Part shown: positions 1 to 6,265 of the stretch, one piece after another | How the letters are laid out: every line of letters begins with the position of its first letter | How positions within the stretch are numbered: the stretch's first letter is position 1 | NCBI GenBank assembly: GCA_900541865.1 | Contig: UQLO01000055.1 | Location: 1-10,220, forward strand | DNA: 10,220 bases | Direction of reading: 5' to 3' | Origin: an uncultured Porphyromonadaceae bacterium | GTDB taxonomy: Bacteria; Bacteroidota; Bacteroidia; Bacteroidales; Muribaculaceae | Translations under genes and position numbers: made by a program | Notes under the pieces: model-generated | The model's database searches: none | What the model was told of the DNA's origin: nothing | Seen by the model: the letters and a program-made list of their open reading frames with translations, nothing else

Positions 1-14
1 ACCATATAATTTTC

Positions 15-58
15 CAGCGTCGAACTCTGACTTTTTGATAGTCTGTCGTCCGACGCTG
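15..58. repeat. Inverted repeat with nested stem near the left edge
   Basis: CAGCGTCG at 15-22 is the exact reverse complement of CGACGCTG at 51-58. Inside it a second short inverted repeat, GACT (28-31) and AGTC (40-43), gives a two-tier stem-loop. It lies just downstream of a leftward -7 element, so it would form the start of the 5' leader of a gene beyond the left edge. It could be an RNA structure or an operator. Its function is not known. Confidence 0.45.
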
Positions 59-66
59 CAAAGGTA
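59..66 (-). promoter_or_regulatory. Leftward Bacteroidota -7 element, gene outside the window
   Basis: On the minus strand this reads TACCTTTG, a match to the Bacteroidota -7 consensus TAnnTTTG. No TTG is present 19-21 bp upstream; the palindrome at 80-96 occupies that position instead. The promoter would serve a leftward gene that begins beyond position 1. With only half of the bipartite motif present, confidence is limited. Confidence 0.4.
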
Positions 67-79
67 AAGCTACCATATT

Positions 80-101
80 GAACTCCTCCGGAGTTCTTTT
101 T
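80..101 (+). repeat. Short palindrome with T-tract, related to the right-end palindromes
   Basis: GAACTCC (80-86), loop TCC (87-89) and GGAGTTC (90-96) form a 7-bp perfect stem, followed by five T at 97-101. On the minus strand the flank and stem ends, AAAAAGAAC...GTTCAA, match the element repeated at 10051-10073 and 10108-10130, while the inner stem bases differ but still pair. On the plus strand the hairpin plus T-tract resembles a weak intrinsic terminator, but no rightward gene is known to precede it. Confidence 0.55.
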
Positions 102-183
102 CAATAGATTAATCGCCGTCCCATAGCATTGACGCCCCAAGGTTACCGCCGCCCCACAACGCCAACCGCCCTATAGCCCTCAG

Positions 184-203
184 CAATTATCAATTATCAA
201 TTA
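184..203. repeat. Tandem 7-bp repeat across the end of the TPR-like gene
   Basis: Two full copies of CAATTAT and a partial third copy run through the stop codon of the leftward gene ending at 197. On the coding strand the repeat supplies TGA immediately followed by an in-frame TAA, so translation meets two stops in a row. It is a small AT-rich microsatellite in an otherwise GC-rich region. Confidence 0.6.
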
Positions 204-979
204 CCTTCCCCTCCGGCCGCGGCGTTTTTGATGAGCTTGCGCAGGAAGGCGAGCTGGGGCAGCAGGATTACGTTTCGGCGCGGGTACTTTTTGCTGAGTT
301 CGTTCAGAATATCGTAGGCGCGCTCATAGCGGCCTTGACGGATATAGACTGCGGCGAGGCTCTCGGAGAGCAGGCTGCCGTTGCTCTCGCCGGCGACATC
401 TTTGGTCGGCTTGTGGACCGGCGTACGGTTCTCGGCCGGCTCGGGCGGCTCTACGGGCGTCGGCGCCGCTGCCGGGTGCTTGCTCAGGATGAAGGCATCT
501 ATGCGACCCTCCGGTGAGTCCGGGTCGACGGGCTCCGACGGCAGATTTTCCTGCTCCTCGCGGGCGAGGACTTCGGCGTAGTCCGGCGTGGGGTTGAATA
601 TCATGCGCTCCAGCAGAGCGTCCTCCTCGGGGCTCTGATGACCGTATTTATCGAGAAAGAGCGATATGGCGTCCGTAGTGTCGGGTGTATTGTCCGGCTC
701 GGGTTGCGGCGGGTAGAAGTCGTTCCAGCCTGCGCGGCGAAGCCGGTCGACTGTTGCGGGGCAGTCGACGGCAAGTGCTATGCGGGCCCGCAACTCTTCG
801 CCGGCCGGGCGGCACTGAAGCGCTATTATCTGAGCGGCCACGCAGTAGGGCCATTCTTTTAGTGCCTCCTGCGACACCGAATCGTCGGCCGGCCCTACTT
901 CCTGCAGGTTGCGCGCGGCCTTGGCCAGCAGCTGTGCGAATTGCGGAGCGATATTTTGGTGTGCCTCATCCCGGTTCAT
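197..979 (-). CDS. Hypothetical protein with C-terminal TPR-like helix pair
   Basis: This 260-residue protein has no signal peptide or membrane segment and is probably cytoplasmic. Residues 1-60 are helical and contain the stretch LKEWPYCVAAQ. Residues 90-200 form a Pro/Glu/Asp-rich linker, with a short ordered motif IDAFILSKHP at 160-169. Residues 204-252 (SLAAVYIRQGRYERAYDILNELSKKYP as the core) look like one tetratricopeptide repeat plus a capping helix. It is the last gene seen in a leftward unit, 17 nt after the LptE-like gene, so co-transcription is likely. I recall similar acidic-linker proteins beside lptE in Bacteroidales genomes but know no assigned function. The ATG at 979 is the first in frame and fits the gene spacing. 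A role as a scaffold in envelope assembly is only a guess from context. Confidence 0.75.
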   Translation of the reverse strand: MNRDEAHQNIAPQFAQLLAKAARNLQEVGPADDSVSQEALKEWPYCVAAQIIALQCRPAGEELRARIALAVDCPATVDRLRRAGWNDFYPPQPEPDNTPDTTDAISLFLDKYGHQSPEEDALLERMIFNPTPDYAEVLAREEQENLPSEPVDPDSPEGRIDAFILSKHPAAAPTPVEPPEPAENRTPVHKPTKDVAGESNGSLLSESLAAVYIRQGRYERAYDILNELSKKYPRRNVILLPQLAFLRKLIKNAAAGGEGN

Positions 980-996
980 AACTCATTCCATTTTTA

Positions 997-1524
997 TTAC
1001 CAGTTGCCGAGAGTCGCGTTGAAGATAAGGTCGACCAGTTCATCGCATATTTCCTCGCACAGGCTGTCCTGAACGTCGGTGATCATCTCCGAACTTGAAA
1101 AGTCGCGGTAGGCGCTGAATGTCTGGTCGACGTCCTTGCCCTCGGCCTTTTCGTCGGTATACTTAACGCGCACCGTTATTGTCAGTCGCGTCATCGATGC
1201 ATATGCATCTTCCGTGACGGCCTGCGGCGACAAGGCATAGCCGGTTATTTCGCCTTCTATGCGGAGGTCGGAGGCGCCGTCGGTCATCTGAAGGCGCGTA
1301 TTGCGCGATATATAGTCCTGAAGCGCGTTTTCGAACATCGGCTGCAAAGGAGGATAGACGAGGGCCGCGCGTATGGGAAACTCACTGACGGATATCGTCT
1401 TATAGACGGTATAGTCTATCGCCGAACCGTTCATGGTGAAGCTGATGCGGCAGGCGGGCAGACCGGCCGACGCTATTGCCATAACGGCCACCGCCACTAT
1501 TCGGGAAAACTTATTCCAGCCCAT
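997..1524 (-). CDS. lptE: LptE-like outer-membrane lipoprotein (LPS assembly)
   Basis: This 175-residue protein begins with a lipoprotein-type signal: a short basic start, a hydrophobic stretch (residues 8-21) and a lipobox-like LPAC with the acceptor Cys at 25. Proline at -2 is unusual for a lipobox. The mature part, starting RISFTMNGSAIDYTVYKTISV, resembles the Bacteroidota LptE family, in which a Cys-led beta strand precedes a fold with a two-helix face. In that family LptE plugs the LptD barrel and helps deliver lipopolysaccharide to the outer leaflet of the outer membrane. The acidic C-terminal helix (DVQDSLCEEICDELVDLIFN) fits the usual length and ending. Its start overlaps the end of the sigma-54 activator gene by 14 nt, which indicates translational coupling. 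The assignment rests on recognition of the family pattern and on context; LptD is not in the window. Confidence 0.82.
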   Translation of the reverse strand: MGWNKFSRIVAVAVMAIASAGLPACRISFTMNGSAIDYTVYKTISVSEFPIRAALVYPPLQPMFENALQDYISRNTRLQMTDGASDLRIEGEITGYALSPQAVTEDAYASMTRLTITVRVKYTDEKAEGKDVDQTFSAYRDFSSSEMITDVQDSLCEEICDELVDLIFNATLGNW

Positions 1525-2749
1525 ATTCTTTGATTTTGCGGTAAAGGGTACGCTCTGAGATGCCCAGTTGCGCGGCTGCGGCTTTGCGGCGCCCGTCGCA
1601 AGCCTCCAGTGCGCGCTCTATGAGCCGACGCTCCGACTCCTCCAGGGAGTGGAGGCTCGCGTCGGGCTGCGGCTCTACGGCTTCGCGGGCTTCGGCGGCG
1701 GTAGCCTCGGCGCGCGGAATAACTATCAGCGAACGGCTGGCGGCAACGGGCTGCCGGGCTGCTTGCGGCGTCTCGATGTCGGTAAGCAACTGAGCCGGTG
1801 GTGTGTCCATTTCGTCGAGGCGTTTCTGGAGGTCGTCGATGCGACGCTGCATACCAAGAATCATTCCTAAAAGCATTTCGCGCTCCCGCTCGTAGGAATG
1901 TGCCCCCGGCGTCGGCGCCGTCGGCATATAGGAGTCGGCGCCGGCCGGCAAGTAAGTCCGCAGAATTTCGGGTGTTATCTCTGAGCCGGCCTCGAAGAGC
2001 GAGAGCTGGTCGACAACATTCTTGAGCTGACGCACGTTGCCCGGCCACCGGTAATGGCGCATCAGGATGTCGGCCTCCGCCGAGAAGGCAACCGGAGGCG
2101 TATGGTACTTGTCGGAGAAGTCGGCGGCAAACTTTCCGGACAGCAGGCGGATGTCGGCCCCGCGGTCGCGCAGCGGAGGAACGGTTATCAGCACCGTCGA
2201 CAGGCGGTAGTAGAGGTCCTCGCGGAAGCGCCCTTCGGCGATGGCCTGCGCGAGGTTGACGTTGGTAGCGGCCACCACGCGCACATTGGTGCGACGCACC
2301 TCCGAGGAGCCCACACGAAGGTATTCGCCGCTTTCGAGCACACGCAGCAGACGCGCCTGGGTCGTCAATGGCAGCTCGGCGACCTCGTCCAGAAAAATAG
2401 TGCCGCCCGAGGCCTCCTCGAAGTAGCCCTTGCGGGAGTCGACAGCGCCGGTGAAGGCACCCTTCTCGTGGCCGAACAGCTCGGAGTCGATGGTGCCCTC
2501 GGGGATGGCACCGCAGTTGACTGCTATATATTTTGCATGCTTTCGCGGGCTGAAAGCGTGGATAATCTGAGGGAAAAACTCTTTTCCGGCGCCGCTCTCG
2601 CCGGTGACCAGCACCGACAGGTCGATGGGCGCAACGCGTACGGCGCGCTCTACGGCGGCAATAAGCCCGGGGGCATTGCCGACGATGCCGAAGCGCAGCT
2701 TGGCCTGCTGCACCTGAGGCGGAACGGTTCGCAAACTGTTAGTTTCCAT
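1511..2749 (-). CDS. Sigma-54-dependent Fis-family transcriptional activator without receiver domain
   Basis: This 412-residue protein is a bacterial enhancer-binding protein. The AAA+ domain starts almost at once (about residue 18) and keeps the key motifs: Walker A GESGAGKE (50-57, Lys56), the sigma-54-contacting GAFTGA loop (97-102), Walker B GTIFLDE (116-122), the arginine-finger region FREDLYYRLS (175-184) and WPGNVRQL (235-242). A linker with a short coiled coil (about 286-315) and an Ala/Pro-rich stretch leads to a Fis-type helix-turn-helix at 367-412. There is no N-terminal receiver, GAF or PAS domain, so activity is not controlled by phosphorylation of this chain; control may be by expression or by a partner. 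It should use ATP hydrolysis to open sigma-54 promoters. The gene heads the unit with the LptE-like gene, a pairing I recall from other Bacteroidales. The ATG lies 4 nt after a good -7 element, suggesting a leaderless mRNA. Confidence 0.9.
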   Translation of the reverse strand: METNSLRTVPPQVQQAKLRFGIVGNAPGLIAAVERAVRVAPIDLSVLVTGESGAGKEFFPQIIHAFSPRKHAKYIAVNCGAIPEGTIDSELFGHEKGAFTGAVDSRKGYFEEASGGTIFLDEVAELPLTTQARLLRVLESGEYLRVGSSEVRRTNVRVVAATNVNLAQAIAEGRFREDLYYRLSTVLITVPPLRDRGADIRLLSGKFAADFSDKYHTPPVAFSAEADILMRHYRWPGNVRQLKNVVDQLSLFEAGSEITPEILRTYLPAGADSYMPTAPTPGAHSYEREREMLLGMILGMQRRIDDLQKRLDEMDTPPAQLLTDIETPQAARQPVAASRSLIVIPRAEATAAEAREAVEPQPDASLHSLEESERRLIERALEACDGRRKAAAAQLGISERTLYRKIKEYGLE

Positions 2750-2753
2750 ATTG

Positions 2754-2784
2754 CAAAGTTAGTAAAAAAACGCAATAGGGCAAA
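2754..2784 (-). promoter_or_regulatory. Promoter of the sigma-54 activator / lptE unit
   Basis: Reading leftward, TTTG at 2784-2781 is followed by a 19-bp spacer (2780-2762) and TAACTTTG at 2761-2754, matching the Bacteroidota -33/-7 consensus. Transcription should begin at about 2749-2750, which is the A of the ATG. The -33 element is part of the T-tract of the amylase terminator just upstream. Confidence 0.72.
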
Positions 2785-2814
2785 AAGAGACCGCACCCGG
2801 GCGGATGCGGTCTC
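2782..2814 (-). terminator. Intrinsic terminator of the amylase gene
   Basis: GAGACCGCA and TGCGGTCTC (2787-2795 with 2806-2814) form a 9-bp perfect stem with a 10-nt GC-rich loop. On the minus strand five T follow (2786-2782). It lies 24 bp after the amylase stop codon. The T-tract doubles as the -33 element of the next promoter. Confidence 0.85.
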
Positions 2815-2837
2815 CAATATATGCGTTCTCTGAGCTA

Positions 2838-5768
2838 TCAGAGGATAACCTTGGCGCGGTTGACGATGTAGAAGCCGCGGGGCAGGTCGAAGATGTTGCG
2901 ACCCGGACGAAGGTCGAGCATCCGGCAGCGGCCGTCGGCGCTGACTGCCGGTATGCTGGTGTGCTCATTGGCGTACACTACCAGGCGACCCTGCGCAACG
3001 GCTACGGTGATGCCTTCGCTATAGCTGTTCAGGCCTACTCCTGCCGTGCCGTTCAGACCCTGGCTGGTGTAGATGCCGTTGGGCTGGAGAACCAGGTCGG
3101 CGGTCTGCTGGCTGCCGTTGTTGAAGATTATCATCGGGTTGGAGAGCTCGCGGGTCGGGGTGTAGGTGTAGGCCAGGAGCTGCTTGCCGTCGACGGTGGC
3201 CGTCTCGGTCATGGCGTCGCCGGGCCAGCCCTTGGTGAGGGTACCCATGGCGTCCCACATATAGACGTTGACGTTTGCCCAGTTGTCGAGGCTGTTGTCG
3301 AAGTAGACGGTGAAAGCCTCGGTGGGATCAACGGGGGTGACGGGATCGTCGGGTATCTCACCGGCCCCCTCGATGGTCTTCACATAGCCGGCCGAGGTGT
3401 AGTAGCCGCCGTTGACCCAAACAAGGTCAGCGGTCTGGAAGCTGCCGTTGTTGAAAATCACTCCGGCATTGTCGCCAATCTTTCCGCTGCCGGTGAATGT
3501 CCACTTCCACACCTTGTTGCCCAGGTATGTCATCGACGAACCGGGCCATGCGCCGGCGTACTTGGTGGCGCCGTCGCCGCTCCAGACGTAGACGTTGATG
3601 CGTCCCCAGCCATTGGTGTCCTCGAAGAATACGGCCTGCTCGCCGTCGGCCATAGAAGGCTCGATGGGATTCTCGGGCTCGTCGACTTCGCCGCCGCCAC
3701 CGTTGGAGGTTTCGCGTACGGTCCAGGTGTCTTCAGGCTCTTCGTTGCCGTCGTAGCCGGGCTGCGCCACGCTCACGGGAGCCGTGGTGTAGAGATACTG
3801 TCCGTCGGTGCCCACCTTGCCGGGAGCCGGGGTCAGGGCCGTGGAGAGCACGTAGATTCGCATGTTTGCCTCGCCGGAGCAGGCTGCGGTGGTGAGCTTG
3901 CCGTCGGTCACAGTCTTCACGTCGCCGGTGATGGCGTCGGTGTAGGTGCCGTTGAGCACATTCGAGAAGGTAGCGGCCCCGCCGATGGTCACCAGTACGT
4001 AGGAGTCGGTGGTGCTGTCGGTGTAGCGGCGCTTGAAGGCTGCCACGCCGCTGCCCGAGCAGCCGTCGGTGCTGTACTGACCCTTGCGCAGGGCGGGGAT
4101 TGCAGCGCGGATTTGGTTGAGGCGCTGGATGTGGAGGCTCAGCGGGTGGGCCAGCGAAGCGGCCATATTGCCCGTGGCGCCCGAATACTGGGCGAAGTCG
4201 CTCACGTTGATGTTGCCCTCAATGTAGCCGCCGAAGTAGGCGCGGCCCGAGTTCTTAAGCGCTATCAGAGCGCCCTTGTCGATGGTGCAGCCCTTCTTGA
4301 ACTCAATTTCGGAGCCGTAGTAGAGGCACGGAATACCGCGGAAGGTGAACATCAGGTCGAGGTTCGATGCCCATGTGCCCTGGCTCTGTGCGAAACGCTG
4401 GCTTTCGGGAGCACCGTCGGGAGCGTAGTCGTGGGAGTCGACGTAGGTAACGTTGTAGGTGGCGTCGTTGTAGTATTTGTCGCCGCCGCGCACACCCCAG
4501 GCCTCGCGGGTGGAGCGGAAGTTCCAGTGCATGGGGAAGTCGATCACGCTGAAGCCCGAGTACTGGCTGTGGTCGGGCGTATGGTAGTTGTTGCCCTGCA
4601 GGAAAGCGTTGTCGCTGGTGGCGAGGTTGCTGTCGCCGTGGTAGTCTTCGCCCTGCTGGTCCTGGCTCTTGGTGTTGGTGTGGTCGCCGTGGCCGTGGTT
4701 AACGTTCACAACGGCATCCCACGACGTTGTCGAGTAGTCCCAGGCGTAGTCCTTGGTTTCCTTCCAGGTGTAGAAGTAGGGCGAGCAGTTGGCGTGGTTG
4801 CGGTAGGTTACGTTGCGGTCGCGGGCGCACACTTCGCCGAACATAAAGAACTCGCCGCCGTTGCGCTTGGCGCGGTGCTGCTCGGCAAGCTGGGTGAACT
4901 GGGGTATGAAAGCCTTGTTGAAAGTAAGACGCGAAATGTGGCCCGAAGTATCGATGCGGAAACCGTCGACGCCCATTTCGATAAACTTGCCGTAGCAGTT
5001 CACCAGATATTCGCTCACGCGCGGATTCTCGGTGTTGAGGTCCACGCAGTCGCCCGCAATCTGGGCATACCAGCGCGAGTAGTCGTCCCAGTTCCATTCG
5101 TTGCCGACGTGGTGATAGTGGTTGTGAGTGTCGTGGTTGACGCCGTCCTCGTTCTTAAGAGCGGCGATGCGGTAGTCGTGGGCGCGGGGCGAAGCCAGCG
5201 AGTAGTCCGCCGGAAGCACCGTGTTGGGGTGAAGCTTCAGCGAGCCGTGGATATTGCTCAGATTGGCGGAATAGTCCTTTACGAACATCGGGCAGAGGTA
5301 TTCCTCGCCGAAGTTGCCGGTGTGGTTCAGAACGATGTCGAGAATAACCTTCATGCCGCGGGCATGGGCGGCGTCGATGAGGTCCTGGAACTTGCAGTCC
5401 TCGCTCTCATAGCGCGGGTCCACTTTCTGGAAGTTGAAGGCGTGATAGCCGTGGTAGTCCAGTCCGGAGGCATTTTCCACTACCGGAGTAATCCATACGG
5501 CAGTGAAGCCCAGTGCCTTGATGTAGTCGAGTTTCGAAATGAGGCCTTTGAAGTCGCCGCGCCATTCCGGGTCGTTCACATTCTGAATGCCGTCCCAGCA
5601 GTAGGTGTTGTTCTGCGGGTCGCCGTCGTAGAAACGGGTCGTCATGGCGAAGTAGATGGTCTCGTCGCGGAAGTCATTGCGGGCGCCCACGAAAGTCGGG
5701 GCCGCTGCTGCCGTCAGAGATGCCAGAGCTACGGCCGCACCGGCCATAAATCGGGTAAAACGGTTCAT
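2838..5768 (-). CDS. Secreted GH13 alpha-amylase with two CBM26-like modules and CTD-like tail
   Basis: This 976-residue enzyme should cut internal alpha-1,4 links in starch-type glucans outside the cytoplasm. Residues 1-23 are a type I signal peptide (AAAA-P cleavage region, no lipobox Cys). The GH13 barrel shows all four conserved regions: DIVLNHT (144-150), GFRIDTSGH with nucleophile Asp273, FGEVC with acid/base Glu312, and VDSHD with Asp447. An all-beta domain (about 580-645) follows, then an acidic Gly-rich linker (680-705). Two starch-binding modules of the CBM26 type lie at about 712-795 and 819-903; both contain W-P-G and the stretch IFNNGS-QTADLV. The last 65 residues end in LPRGFYIVN-AKVIL, resembling the type IX secretion C-terminal domain. 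Unlike the lipoprotein SusG, it appears to be exported as a soluble or CTD-sorted enzyme. It is monocistronic, with its own promoter and terminator; no SusC/SusD genes are adjacent. Confidence 0.93.
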   Translation of the reverse strand: MNRFTRFMAGAAVALASLTAAAAPTFVGARNDFRDETIYFAMTTRFYDGDPQNNTYCWDGIQNVNDPEWRGDFKGLISKLDYIKALGFTAVWITPVVENASGLDYHGYHAFNFQKVDPRYESEDCKFQDLIDAAHARGMKVILDIVLNHTGNFGEEYLCPMFVKDYSANLSNIHGSLKLHPNTVLPADYSLASPRAHDYRIAALKNEDGVNHDTHNHYHHVGNEWNWDDYSRWYAQIAGDCVDLNTENPRVSEYLVNCYGKFIEMGVDGFRIDTSGHISRLTFNKAFIPQFTQLAEQHRAKRNGGEFFMFGEVCARDRNVTYRNHANCSPYFYTWKETKDYAWDYSTTSWDAVVNVNHGHGDHTNTKSQDQQGEDYHGDSNLATSDNAFLQGNNYHTPDHSQYSGFSVIDFPMHWNFRSTREAWGVRGGDKYYNDATYNVTYVDSHDYAPDGAPESQRFAQSQGTWASNLDLMFTFRGIPCLYYGSEIEFKKGCTIDKGALIALKNSGRAYFGGYIEGNINVSDFAQYSGATGNMAASLAHPLSLHIQRLNQIRAAIPALRKGQYSTDGCSGSGVAAFKRRYTDSTTDSYVLVTIGGAATFSNVLNGTYTDAITGDVKTVTDGKLTTAACSGEANMRIYVLSTALTPAPGKVGTDGQYLYTTAPVSVAQPGYDGNEEPEDTWTVRETSNGGGGEVDEPENPIEPSMADGEQAVFFEDTNGWGRINVYVWSGDGATKYAGAWPGSSMTYLGNKVWKWTFTGSGKIGDNAGVIFNNGSFQTADLVWVNGGYYTSAGYVKTIEGAGEIPDDPVTPVDPTEAFTVYFDNSLDNWANVNVYMWDAMGTLTKGWPGDAMTETATVDGKQLLAYTYTPTRELSNPMIIFNNGSQQTADLVLQPNGIYTSQGLNGTAGVGLNSYSEGITVAVAQGRLVVYANEHTSIPAVSADGRCRMLDLRPGRNIFDLPRGFYIVNRAKVIL

Positions 5769-5819
5769 TGTACTGATTGAAAGGTACTTTTAGGTGTTTA
5801 AGTAAGTATGATAATGATG

Positions 5820-5833
5820 GCCGCACACGCGGC
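5820..5833 (-). promoter_or_regulatory. Hairpin at the predicted 5' end of the amylase mRNA
   Basis: GCCGC (5820-5824), loop ACAC or its complement (5825-5828), and GCGGC (5829-5833) form a 5-bp GC stem. The predicted transcription start is about 5833-5836, so this would be the first structure in the amylase leader, about 50 nt before the ATG. It may stabilise the 5' end. No regulatory role can be shown from sequence alone. Confidence 0.4.
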
Positions 5834-5839
5834 ACGATG

Positions 5840-5870
5840 CAAAATTAGTTAAAATTCCCGAACGCACCAA
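5840..5870 (-). promoter_or_regulatory. Amylase promoter
   Basis: Reading leftward, TTG (5870-5868) is separated by 20 bp from TAATTTTG (5847-5840), a good Bacteroidota -33/-7 pair. It predicts an untranslated leader of about 65 nt before the ATG at 5768. A second, weaker TACCTTTC lies nearer the gene, but it lacks the final G and was not chosen. Confidence 0.65.
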
Positions 5871-5895
5871 GAATCTGTCGCTTTTTCGGCATCTT

Positions 5896-5940
5896 TTAAA
5901 CTTACACCTTAAACTTACACCTTTTAAACACCTTTTAAAC
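5896..5940. repeat. TTAAAC repeat block between amylase and rho promoters
   Basis: TTAAAC occurs four times, at 5896, 5909, 5924 and 5935. AAACTTACACCTT is an exact 13-bp tandem repeat (5898-5910 and 5911-5923), and ACACCTTTTAAAC occurs twice (5917-5929 and 5928-5940). AATTTGCT also occurs twice just to the right (5951-5958 and 5960-5967). The block is upstream of both divergent promoters, so it could be a set of regulator sites or replication-slippage repeats. No known operator is recognised. Confidence 0.55.
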
Positions 5941-5999
5941 TCACATGCACAATTTGCTCAATTTGCTAACAGTACTTTGCGAACCGGGCGGCCGATTTT

Positions 6000-6031
6000 T
6001 TTGTTAATTTGAAAAAAAGGTATTAACTTTG
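6000..6031 (+). promoter_or_regulatory. rho promoter
   Basis: TTTG at 6000-6003, a 20-bp spacer (6004-6023) and TAACTTTG at 6024-6031 match the Bacteroidota -33/-7 consensus closely. The predicted start at about 6036 leaves a leader of about 230 nt before the rho ATG. Confidence 0.75.
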
Positions 6032-6035
6032 TCGT

Positions 6036-6265
6036 CGGAATCGCGGGCTGTGGCTGCCCGGCATCTCCTCCTCTCCTCCGTTAATTCTCCCTGGTTACCA
6101 CGTTTAGAACGCCGCCGAATCCGCTTTCGTAGCGTTCCCGAATACTCAGCGAGGCTCCCGCCGCGGAGCCAACGCCTTGGCGCCGGTTTTTGCGCCGATT
6201 CGCCTCGGGGAGTTTTTTCCATCATTTTTCATCAAGATTTTTCCCTCACATCCAATTTTTGTGCG
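6036..6265 (+). promoter_or_regulatory. Long structured leader of rho, possible autoregulatory region
   Basis: The leader starts with a pyrimidine-rich stretch (about 6054-6100, with CTCCTCCTCTCCTCC). Three small hairpins follow: CGCT/AGCG (6122-6125 with 6131-6134), GGCTCC/GGAGCC (6153-6158 with 6165-6170) and GGCGC/GCGCC (6179-6183 with 6192-6196). CTCCC at 6155-6159 can instead pair with GGGAG at 6208-6212, directly before six T (6213-6218), which would give a terminator-like form that excludes the second hairpin. Escherichia coli rho is known to be autoregulated by termination in its leader. A similar role here is inference. The rho reading frame stays open through the leader, but no homology to Rho is visible there. 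Confidence 0.45.

Noticed and set aside
2054..2833. A 259-codon plus-strand open frame opposite the sigma-54 activator
   Set aside because: The opposite strand encodes all the AAA+ motifs; this frame has no family pattern and runs through the amylase terminator and the activator's promoter.
2805..5780. A 991-codon open frame on the plus strand, opposite the amylase
   Set aside because: It is a by-product of GC-rich codon use in the amylase gene. Its translation is a Val/Ala/Gly-rich string with no recognisable domain, while the minus strand gives a complete GH13 enzyme.
5975..6008. Possible intrinsic terminator CGG-GCGG-CCG followed by a T-run
   Set aside because: The stem is only 3 bp, there is no gene ending here, and the T-run overlaps the -33 element of the rho promoter.
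6029..6265. In-frame N-terminal extension of Rho from an upstream TTG
   Set aside because: The extra 79 residues are Arg/Ser-rich with no Rho homology, and the TTG lies inside the -7 element of the rho promoter.
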